Shown piece by piece: positions 55,555 through 64,000 of a DNA stretch of 64,000 nt. Position numbers and translations under genes: made by a program. The notes below the pieces were generated by a model that saw only the letters and a program-made list of their open reading frames with translations, was not told where the DNA came from and made no database searches. The DNA is from Pseudorasbora parva. Taxonomy: Eukaryota; Chordata; Actinopteri; Cypriniformes; Gobionidae. The stretch is from contig NC_090177.1 in NCBI RefSeq assembly GCF_024679245.1, forward strand, positions 48,891,353 through 48,955,352. Direction: 5' to 3'. The stretch's first letter is position 1. Each line of letters starts with the position of its first letter.

Positions 55555-57260
55555 TGGAGCCAGAATTGCTAGTTTTTATTTTTATTTTGTATGAGTTACT
55601 GGAGGAGATGGTGGGGTTTCAACCCCGGCGATGCCAGGTCATTTATCTGAGACTTTGCCAAGATCATAGGCAGGTAAGTTGGACTGGTTTTCTGCATTCT
55701 TATTGACGGATTATACATTTTATTTGTAGCTAAGTATTTGGTTTCAACTAACTTGTATAATCTTATGACACATGAAGAAACAAAATACACATAAAGCAGT
55801 TTGAATGTTGATTTATATGTTGCCAAGATGATATTTGATAGGCTATAGTTTATACTCTTGACCATGGTGAATGTATTTAGACAGGTTTTCAACCCAGTTT
55901 TTGTTTGTAGGCAATTGAACCATAAAAACAAGAAACAATAATTTTATTTTGTTAGTTTCATTTTAAAAATGAGGAGTGGTGAAGGAACTAAATTTGTTTA
56001 ATATACTTTACATTTGTACATGTAGACCTACTTTAGTAAAAAGTAAAATGCAACATAAAACGTAGTGCAGCAATCATATTACTGCCAAACCATCACTGAT
56101 TTCTCAATTTCTCTTTTTCTTCTTTCCCTAAATTAGACCAGACCCCTGTACTGCAGGATTAACCTGAATGTCCCACTGCTGGACAGATTTTTTAGTGATT
56201 CCGATACACGTCCTGATTTTCGGCAGAGCAGGGAGGCCCTGACAGTGCTGCTGGATTTGCTAAATGAACGTCGACATGGATGGGGTTCCACAATCGAGAC
56301 CCTAGTGTTTCTTTTCTGGCTGGCGTGTGGTACATCATACAGGGTGGTCTACAGAGCATTTGACATGCCTCGTTCCACTGTCCACCACATTGTCCACCGA
56401 GTCGCTGAGGAGGTGGTGGCCATTCGCCACCAAGTAATTCATCTCCCCAACACCCCAGAGAAGCTGGAGGCAGTTTGCCGTGGGTTTGCAGGGCTGGCAA
56501 GGCACAGAGCTTTCCTTAAAGCTGCAGGAGCAATCGACGGCTGCCATGTCCGTATCAAGCCACCAAGCGGCCCTGATGGTCATTGCTACAGGAACAGGAA
56601 ACTGTTTCCATCCATCATCCTGCAGGCAGTTTGTGACCATCAGGGCCGCTTCATTGACACGTACGTGGGCTGGCCCGGGTCAGTGCATGATGCACGAGTG
56701 CTCCGCCACAGCCCACTGTACAGGAGGTCAGTGAATCCTCCTTCAGGGCACTTCATCCTGGCAGACGGAGGGTACCCATTTCTCCAACACCCACACCCCT
56801 CAACACTCCCTACAAGAGGCCAGTACAAGGTGTGGGAGCCCAGCGCTTTAATCTTCATCATTCCAGGGCACTCTCCATTATAGAGCGTGCTTTTGGGATG
56901 ATGAAGACCAGGTTTAGGGCCATCTTCTTGCATGCGCTGGAGGTGCACCACACCTTTGTACCTCACGTAAGTAAACTGAAAATACATTTTAAAAGTACTG
57001 AAAACAACTTCAATCTGTCTAAATATATATATATCTTTCCATTTCAGGTCATAACAGCCTGTGCCATCCTCCCTAACATCTGCCTTGAGGTTGGTGACAT
57101 CATGGGCCCGGAGGATGAGCATGAGGATGATCAGGACGTGGCAGAGGATGAGGGGGGCAGGATTTGGAGACGGTCAGTGGTGCTCCATGGAGAGACCAGC
57201 TGTCTGCAGCGGTGTCTGCCCTGGAGGAGGTACCCGCTGACCATAACTATTTGTAACAGG
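55555..57260 (+). pseudogene. PIF/Harbinger transposase (DDE nuclease), spliced, frameshifted
   Basis: Exon 1 55555-55673 (MEPELLVFIFILYELL..., donor CAG/GTAAGT). Exon 2 56137-56966 (acceptor AAATTAG, donor CAC/GTAAGT). Exon 3 from 57048 (acceptor TTTCAG). Exon 2 holds the nuclease: a helix-turn-helix (YRAFDMPRSTVHHIVHR), the first Asp in GAIDGCHVRI, the second in LADGGYPF and the Glu in SIIERAFGMMKTRF. A shift of one base in the ACACCCACACCCC run at about 56780-56795 separates the second Asp from the Glu. Exon 1 and exon 2 are out of phase by one base. Exon 3 reads VITACAILPNICLEVG; the family has HN where this has PN. Acidic tail follows. The gene is inactive. Confidence 0.82.
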
Positions 57261-57359
57261 CAAGTAAGAGTTATAAAGCTACAATACCTAAGGGGAAAAA
57301 TTGGTTTTGCATATTTATAATATTTCATGGTTTGATTTGAGATTGCAAGTTCACTTATT

Positions 57360-57606
57360 TTATTCTTCCCTCTTTCTGAAAATAGTGACATGACAGCCGT
57401 TGATTGTGCCAGCCCTGCAAAGCCGTTGATGGACAATGCAGTGTACAGTGGAAATATGCACACAAACACACTGAGACCATCCCAGATGATGTCCCACCGG
57501 CAGAGACCTTACCAGGGTCTCTATTGTGGAGCCCATCCCATCCAGCAGCACAATCAGGGTCTCCCTGCTCCGCTGAATGAGAGAGAGTGCACCCCTCCCT
57601 CTCCAT
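57360..57606 (-). pseudogene. inverted miniature copy of the neighbouring transposase
   Basis: On the minus strand this reads LLDGMGSTIETLVRS, CIVHQRLC and AGTINGCHVTIF. These correspond, in order, to LLDLLNERRHGWGSTIETLV, HIVHRVAE and AGAIDGCHVRI of the + strand transposase at 56245-56570, with the intervening parts removed. About 330 coding bases are compressed to about 190. It faces the parent gene about 0.8 kb away; the catalytic Asp is Asn here. It could come from a deleted sister element inserted backwards, but no terminal repeats were seen around it. Confidence 0.7.
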
Positions 57607-57649
57607 TATTATTAAGTTTTTCTGTTGTTGTCAATAGTTAAAAACAATA

Positions 57650-57903
57650 ATGTATGTACAAATGGAAATTTGCATGCCTAGTGTTTATAAATTACATAAA
57701 AAGTTTTCAGTTTCCATATTTGTTTATTTCCAAATACCAGCTTATATATTAATAAATAATAAAAAAAACTTTACAGAAATTGCTGCACTTCATTTACAAC
57801 AAACTTAAATTCCAAATATAAATAAATATCACTTCAATTGCACTTACAAAATAAAATTTGAACAGAAATAACTGAAAACAAATATATCCAAAAAGTACAT
57901 AAA
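57650..57903. other. AT-rich spacer between the converging genes
   Basis: AT-rich, no coding; AATAAA-type signals are frequent on both strands, as expected for two converging 3' ends. Confidence 0.35.
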
Positions 57904-58448
57904 TTATTTTTCAATCATTTTCTCAAGGAGAGAAAAGAGTCTGTCCATCCTCTCCCTGCTGTCTTGTGCCCTCCTTGCCTCGGTTTCCCTTTGAACCATC
58001 ATGTCCTCCCTCATTAGCTCAATGAGTTCATCCTCCCGGCCCCTTTTTCAGGCTGGGGCTGGGGCTGCTGAACTTGACCCTGGTTGGTCATCAGGGATGG
58101 AGGCAATTAGGACAGGGGGGTTGTTGGAAGGCCTCTGTCCCAATACCTTATCCATGTAGACAAACCACGGCCAAGTTGCAGCAGTGGATTTCCCGCTCAC
58201 CCCCTCACCTGTCCCAGGACACTTGCAATCCTAAGGCAGAGCATAGACCATGTCTTGTTAACAACAACAACAACCACATTTCAGCAAACGTGTCAACTGA
58301 CTTGCTTACCTTGTATTTTTTTTTTTAAATTGTCCCATTTTTTTTTGGCCTGCAAGGGCCTGACCTTCCCCAACAGCTCCATTTTCTCCAGAATTCGCCT
58401 AAAACAAGAGAAAAGGGAAAGACTTGTGAAAATAAATAAATAAATAGA

Positions 58449-58537
58449 TACCAAGACAGGGTGCAAATTGGTGGTGGTTGAGGACGTTCCCCCCTTCTAT
58501 ATGTAAAGCGCTTTGGGTGTCTAGAAAAGTGCTATAT
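58449..58537 (+). repeat. retroposon 3' tail
   Basis: TGTAAAGCGCTTTGGGTGTC followed by TAGAAAAGTGCTATAT and, after the inserted element, AAATGTAATG with ATT repeats. This is a widespread LINE/SINE 3' end in fish. Only about 100 bp remain. Confidence 0.6.
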
Positions 58538-59516
58538 CCTCCTGGGACCCAGTAATAGACTTTTGTCCACTGTAGTGGACATTATATTTTAGTGAGTTTC
58601 TGTGACATCACACACGTCACAGTTTTGAGTCCGGATGTCCTTTATAGAGCACATTCAGGGCTTTGCACAGATACCAAATGTTTGGAGGTTTCACCAGGAC
58701 AACAACAACTTCTTGGTCTTTAAAAATGGCTGACATTAATTTTTAGCACTCTTATGGAAATATGATAATATTTTGTAATTATAATTTAAATCTGATTAAT
58801 TTTCTAATTGTTTGTTATAAATCAACATCTCAGGAAAATGCTATGGAGTTTCTAATCAAAATATGACTTTTTGTTACAAAACAGGGCATTGATTTCATAA
58901 ATGTCCACTGTAGAGGACACCAGGACATAAATCATGTTTATCAGGCATTTTGGAGACACAAACAGTAAATAGGGAAATAAATTACATATCAATATTCCTA
59001 TGAAATATTACATATTATTATGAAAATGTTGCCAATTATTACTCCCCTTATTAGACTTCTTTTTTTCATTACATGTTGCACCAAGAACACAATAATATGC
59101 AAATTAGATGCAATATACCGATACATTGTATTGAATGGGAAAATCCAAGTATGGCCATTTTACACACATATTGCATAAAGTAAGATTGTATATCAAAGCA
59201 TTCAGTAATATCTTTTATAACATAGCTCAGAATCATCTTTTAAAAATTTTTGTTTTAAAAAAATCCTGAAACTTAAAAATGTATTTGTGAGTTAAAAATA
59301 AATCCCATTGTTTTGGCCTATACGTGCAATTTCATTTCATTAAAAAAATTTAACGACTGAGTCCTGGTGTCAACTACAGAGGACATATCATAAAATATGA
59401 ATAAAATATAATTTTCCCAAAAAATTATATGTCCATTTGTTTCTTATGCTCTAAACAATCTAATGACATGAAAAAATACAAAATTCGAAAAACTTTTTTT
59501 TTTCTGGGTCCCAGGG
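58538..59516. mobile_element. non-autonomous DNA element with CCTGGGACCCAG ends (979 bp)
   Basis: Inserted in the retroposon tail with a 4-bp duplication ATAT (58534-58537 and 59517-59520); the intact tail would read GCTATATAAATG. Ends: CCTCCTGGGACCCAG and, inverted, CCCTGGGACCCAG. Inside, versions of TGTCCACTGTAGTGGACA occur at 58565-58583 and 58903-58919, with a related inverted form near 59365-59385. No coding frame; the superfamily is unclear. Confidence 0.72.
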
Positions 59517-59924
59517 ATATAAATGTAATGAATTACTAATTATTATTAATCTTACAATCATTAGTAAATTACACAGTTGTACATTTCTATAGAAAATACT
59601 CCACAAATTGTATGCCTGGATCCTCAAGTTTGCTAAAAACATTTGTAGACATATCTTCCATGACAGCACTTTAAAAAAAACAACAACAGCAAAGTGAAAG
59701 ACTATTGTATAATGTAGTTGTTGTCTCATTGCCAAGGCCTTTCTGTGGCCTATATTTGTTTAACAATATGCAGCTAAATTAAATATTACAAAAGGTTAAT
59801 GCCTTACCGCCAAGTCACAAGGGCAGAGTTTTTGGCCCCAGTAAAAAGAGCATCATTTCAGCCGTCAGTTTAATGAACTGAGCAGTCTGCTCCTTTGTCC
59901 CTGAAACAAAACAAAGTATTACAA

Positions 59925-59986
59925 CAAGTTTAGCCTCAGACCACCTGACAAAAGAAGCTGCGCAGGTGTAACTGTTTTTTTTTAGT

Positions 59987-60021
<35 letters not shown>

Positions 60022-61520
60022 ACCCCTGGATTTTAACACCCCTGGATTTTAACACTTGTTTCACCAGCTATTTGAATAACATTAAAATATGTATTGCAGT
60101 CTGTTTTTCAGGTAATTTAATCTATCACATTTCAGCTTCATTTTGGCTTCATTTCTTCTGCATTTGTGCTGCTGTTTTATTTAGCTACTTGAATATACAT
60201 TTGTACTTAAAATTCAAGGCTAAAAAAAATAAGTACATTAAAAAAAACCTTGCTTTTCTTAGTTTTTTTTTTTTTTTGTCCTGTTTGTAGGGCTAGTTTA
60301 AACACCTCAAAATTATGAAATCAAGAGGCAGTTACAAGTTTTGGTTTGGGGAAATATAACTTTAAATTGGGTGAGTGTTTTGCTTTAAGTAAACTAAAAT
60401 AATATGCCAGCGGGTTAAGCAAAATAATGTAACCTTAACTACCAAGGCAGTCATTTTGACCGTTTTTAAATTTTGCAATAAAATAAATTTAAATTAAACC
60501 CATAGCCTAGCTAGTACCCTGACTTTTAGCCTACATTTTTGTTCTAATATTCATGTTTTATTAAAATTACAAAAGAGTTCTAACTATTTATAGATTTGTT
60601 TTCCCCGCCTGTGAAGATGCGCGTCACTGATGCCTATACCAACTTTGTTTAGATATGCTATTGACCTTTGAAGTGTCAGCAAGAAAAAGATTGTCAGGCG
60701 CAGAGGTTTTAGCCTTGCTTGAGAGCCTTGAAGATGCTGGTGTCTGCATAGGACTGTTTACGGTTCGAGCCATCTAAACATTACCAATAACTCCAGGAGC
60801 AGTAAAGTCCAAAAGTTACAAGTGCATAAGAAACATCTAATAACTTCCATAATTCACAACATGTTTTTTTTATCTAACGAAATATTCTTCTTTAATCTTC
60901 ATTTAGAATCAAAAACAACATTTTCACTGCGATGAAAAAAACAACAACAACTTGCTCTCCCGCTTGCCACACACAAAGCAAGGCACGCACCTTTGGACGC
61001 GGTTTAGCGCATAATTTGTAGACATATCTGCGTTCGATTTGCCCTCGGTGCACCGTTTATTTCATGTTGTTCGGTTTTATTTAAATTGAGGATTTTTACG
61101 CTTTTTTTATGGTTATGCAGTCATAAAATATGATCGACATATAAAGCTTAATTCCAATACCTAAATAGAACCTTCGAATGTAAATATGACAAAAAGGAAG
61201 TACGAAAAATAGTAGCTATATGGTCAGAATGACCGTTTTCTGTTAAACAGAGAACAAGATATATGTTTAAAATTATTTTAAGCAACTTAGGCTAACGTTA
61301 GGCTACTTAATGCTTAAATGCTAAATGCTTCCTAATGAAATAATTGTTTGATATTTGGAGAACAGAAAAAATAAAAATAAATAAAAAAATAGCCTACTAA
61401 GAAAAGCATTTAGCTGATATTACATTTAGTATTTGATTAATTTAACTTAGCTTGGTCCATATTTATGCTTTTAACACTTGTTTTAGATAGCAATTTGAAT
61501 TAATTAAAACACAATACTAC
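59925..61520 (-). other. intron 1 of the Myb-like gene
   Basis: About 1.6 kb without coding. It includes a T28 run (59990-60017), a 20-bp tandem duplication (CACCCCTGGATTTTAACA at 60022 and 60041) and AT-rich sequence. Confidence 0.5.
59990..60017 (+). repeat. poly-T tract (28 T)
   Basis: Uninterrupted T run within the intron; it could be the tail of a minus-strand retroposon, but no body was recognised next to it. Confidence 0.9.
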
Positions 61521-62038
61521 TTACATTTATATGTGAATTCCTCAGCCACAGAACCACCTTTAGAACTCGCCATTTTTTTTGAATAAAACTTTTTCTTCAT
61601 TGGGAATTTATGGCAGCTTGCATCCAATTAATACAAATAATTTTCGTCACCTGCGCGCTATGAATTGTGGGGTAGGGTAGGGTAGGGTGCGTAGTGTCCA
61701 TTGTTGTATCCTTCATTCGCCTGAGAAGTGAAGGGCGCATAAGGAGTGGCATTTTAATGACATTCCAAATTTGGGCAGCCTAGTCGTGCCAGGATGACGC
61801 AGCCGGCCTTCAAAGGGTGCAGCGTTTGAATTGGGACAGCCTTCACAGCTCTGCTGTGACGCAATCGGCCTTCAAATGCGTCCTTTGAAGGCTGCAACGT
61901 TTGAATTGGGACAGTCTTCGTCGTAAATATTCATCTGTACCTCACACATTAAACTATGGAAAAGTTTCAGAAAACTGGGAATATAGTGCATTGAAATTTC
62001 AAGGTGATTTTTAAATGTTTTTGTGCCTTTTGGGGGGC

Positions 62039-62312
62039 TTAACTCTTTCCCCGCCACCGCCAGTGTTTTTACAAAAGAAATAGTCAGCCACCACCAGGGC
62101 TTTTTTTTACCATTTTCACCAAAATTGAATAGCCCATAGAAAATGTTGTTTTATGAATATCTGATCATGCAATATATCAAAAGAAAGAGTTGACCCTCTT
62201 CTTAAAAAAAAAAAAAAAAAAGCTGAGAAATTCACGTTTTTGTGAAAGACTGACTCCAGATCAGATTCAGAGATGATCAAACACAGATGGAGGAGATCGA
62301 GTCAAAAAACAA
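62039..62312. mobile_element. TTAA-type element, third copy (left part only)
   Basis: Starts TTAACTCTTTCCCCGCCACC, followed by the family motifs (ATTGAATAGCCCATAGAAAA, CACGTTTTTGTGAAAGACTG, GATCAAACACAGATGGAGGA). It stops inside the first minisatellite unit. It shows the unit in single-copy state. Confidence 0.65.
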
Positions 62313-62329
62313 ACAAAAAAAGTCGATTA

Positions 62330-62402
62330 AAGTTTAAATATTTCGAGAATGAAATCTGAATATTTCGAGAATAAAGTTGAAATATTTTGAGATTAAAGTC
62401 AA
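62330..62402 (+). repeat. short degenerate tandem repeat (~21-22 bp)
   Basis: AATATTTCGAGAATGAAATC-like units recur about three times. Confidence 0.65.
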
Positions 62403-62584
62403 AATTACAAACGTAGCCTCATTGACGTAACACACACTACAGCCCTGCACTAGCCATGAGTGTATTTGAACAGGGGGCTGAAAACTTCCATCATCCATCA
62501 GGTAATTGTCCAATTTAACAGTCGTAAATTTTTTTCATCTTCGCTTTTTTCATCATTACCCCCATCCTCACTTCGCTGTTCGAT

Positions 62585-64000
62585 TTAGAATTGATTTTAA
62601 GATTTTATTGTTTGTTTTTAAAGCTTTGAATGGACTGGCCCCACAGTATATCACGAACCTCATCCAAATGTATACACCGTAAATCAAGGTCTGAGGGCCA
62701 GCTCCAGCTTTTGGTTCCTAAGACCAGAATTAAAACCACGGGGGACCGGGCTTTCGCAGTGATTGGCCCCAGATTGTGGAACGCTCTGCTTCCCCTGGTC
62801 AGAACGGCTCCCACAGTTGAATGTTTTAAAGGACAACTCCGGTGAGAAATGAACCTAGGGGTAATTAACAGATGGTTACCGAGTAGATCGTTCTCTGGGA
62901 TGCGTTTTCTTGAAAATCGAATGTTTTATCTTTAAAAACAGATTAGCTTATAACACTAGTCTATGGGGCACAGGGTTGATACAGGGTGGTAAAATTAAAT
63001 CGCTAGTTAATACCACTAACAAGGCTCAAAATAGCCTCACACTAACACGGCAGCATAATGAGGGTCCCTACATGCAAACCGAAGCATTGAGAACTTTGTA
63101 AGAGTACAAACAGTTTAATAAGAAGATACGTTGTAAACATAGTGCCTTACGCGTTCACGGACAGTAGCCATCTCGAAAAACAGTCTCGATGAATCGATCC
63201 ATGAGCGCTGTTCTAAGTGAGCTGGTCGATAGGAATTAAGTTTGTGAAATGTAATAACATGGACATTTTTGTATTTATTTATTTATTTTCTCTGTTGTGT
63301 TCAGTGTTTTCTTCCGGAAACAACGGACCATATGAGATTCCAAGTCACAGTTCATCACTTAGCACAGCGCTCGTCGCTCGATGAGTCGAGACTGTTTTCC
63401 AAGATGGCGCCTGTCCGTGAACGCGTAATGCAGTATGTCTATAAACTGTCTTCTTATTAAACTGTTTGTATTCTTACAAAGTTCTCAATGCTTCGGTTTG
63501 CATGTAGAGACCCTCCTTATGCTACTGTGTTAGTGTGAGGCTATTTTTAGCCTTGTTAGTGGTATTAACTAGCGATTTAATTTCACTACTCTGTGCCCCA
63601 TAGACTAGTGTTATAAGCTAATCTGTTTTTAAAGATAAAACTCTTTACATTCGATTTCCATGAAAACGCATCCCAGAGAACGATCTACTCGGTAACCATC
63701 TGTTAATTAACCCTAGGGTCATTTCTCACCGGAGTTGTCCTTTAAGTCTCGTCTTAAGACCCATTTTTATTCCTTGGCTTTCAACTCCGCGTGAGTTGTG
63801 TGGTCCTGTATCTTATTGATTTTATATATGTTTTTTGCTTTTTTCTTGTATTGCTCATTCAATTTTACTAGTTTTTATTGTTTGAATGGAGGCTGGTGAA
63901 ATTGAATAGAGTATTTATTTATTATTTTTATTTTTTGTGCAGCACTTTGGAAACTGATTGTTGTTTCTTAATTGTGCTATATAAATAAAGTGGATTGGAT
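62585..64000 (+). mobile_element. L2-type LINE 3' end, split by a TTAA hairpin element
   Basis: 62630-62829 encodes the typical ORF2 C-terminus (FKALNGLAPQYI in one frame, GDRAFAVIGPRLWNALLPLV in another). After the insertion, 63746-64000 gives the 3' part (TTTTATTCCTTGGCTTTCAA) and the terminal GTGCTATATAAATAAAGTGG at the window edge. It is 5' truncated and frameshifted, as most copies of such LINEs are. Confidence 0.75.
62830..63741. mobile_element. TTAA-inserting hairpin element with ~390-bp inverted arms (912 bp)
   Basis: Exact TTAA at 62826-62829 and 63742-63745. The ends AGGACAACTCCGGTGAGAAATGA are inverted repeats and the similarity continues inwards for about 390 bp on each side (left 62830-63220, right 63360-63741), leaving a loop of about 140 bp. 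It is non-coding. TTAA sites point to piggyBac- or Kolobok-type mobilisation. Confidence 0.88.

Larger units (their letters stand above)
57904..61573 (-). pseudogene. Myb/SANT-like accessory gene of the second Harbinger, four exons
   Basis: Minus strand. Exon 1 61573-61525 (MASSKGGSVAEEFTYK, donor GTAAGT). Exon 2 59900-59808 (acceptor TTTCAG) completes Trp and continues TKEQTAQFIKL; one lost base breaks it midway. Exon 3 58398-58310 (acceptor TTTTAG, donor GTAAGC) encodes RILEKMELLGKVRPLQAKKK and WDNLKKKYK. Exon 4 ends at 57904 with a charged helix (DELIELMREDMMVQRE, RMDRLFSLLEKMIEK); its start is uncertain, about 58250 or nearer. The W...L...L...W spacing is a trihelix/Myb-like DNA-binding domain. 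Splice phases of exons 1-3 agree. The position opposite a Harbinger nuclease fits the partner protein role. Confidence 0.72.
55370..61918. mobile_element. second Harbinger-type transposon, decayed (~6.5 kb)
   Basis: The left end GGCTGTGTCCCAATTC (55372) and the right end, inverted, GACTGTCCCAATTCAAACG (61893-61918) are related, with GCGTCCTTTGAAGG-type subterminal repeats near both (55390-55445 and 61810-61895). Inside are a spliced nuclease gene on + and a Myb-like gene on -, the Harbinger pairing. I could not see a clean 3-bp duplication. A non-autonomous element and a retroposon tail sit in an intron of the Myb-like gene. Confidence 0.7.

Noticed and set aside
61675..61690. Telomere-like GGGTA repeats
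   Set aside because: Only about four units of GGGTA; vertebrate telomeres are TTAGGG. Treated as a short local repeat.

Overview
The window looks like repeat-dense heterochromatin from a teleost fish, most plausibly a cyprinid such as zebrafish. The evidence is the mix of transposon families: Tx1-clade and L1-clade LINEs, an L2 LINE with an esterase ORF1, DD34E Tc1-like elements, two-gene Harbinger elements, many hAT-type elements with 8-bp target duplications, and TTAA-flanked elements. Coding pieces carry spliceosomal introns. I see no convincing host protein-coding gene; almost every long reading frame belongs to a mobile element. The species is inferred, not shown.

1-33.7 kb is a head-to-tail array of five partial Tx1-clade LINE copies (A-E), all on the + strand, each broken off where the 5' end of the next begins. 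Younger elements are nested in them: a Tc1-like transposon in B (6395-9122), a complete two-gene Harbinger in C (10544-13169), a near full-length antisense L1 in C (14631-20254), a non-autonomous element in D (23797-25412), and two nearly identical ~1.1-kb hAT-type elements (7798-8904, inside the Tc1 element; 31901-33006, inside E). Immediately before copy E lie the first 29 nt of U1 snRNA with a PSE-like element at the correct upstream distance, so copy E appears to sit inside a U1 snRNA gene.

33.7-36.8 kb holds an L2-clade LINE whose esterase-like ORF1 is followed almost directly by the reverse transcriptase, the endonuclease being deleted. 36.8-46 kb is rich in tandem repeats: a 101-bp satellite, a 131-bp minisatellite expanded inside a TTAA-type element, and a 53-bp repeat with 424-bp higher-order structure inside a hAT-like element. 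46-55 kb carries hAT elements, a decayed Tc1-like transposase, a frameshifted THAP zinc-finger exon and stretches with nothing recognisable. 55.4-61.9 kb is a second, decayed Harbinger-type transposon with a spliced transposase on + and a four-exon Myb-like gene on -, plus an inverted miniature copy of its own transposase. 62-64 kb is an L2-type 3' end split by a 912-bp hairpin element with TTAA duplications.

Target-site duplications and interrupted reading frames give a relative order of insertion. The Harbinger at 10.5 kb, the Tc1-like transposase at 6.7 kb and the paired hAT elements look youngest. All boundaries were read by eye.
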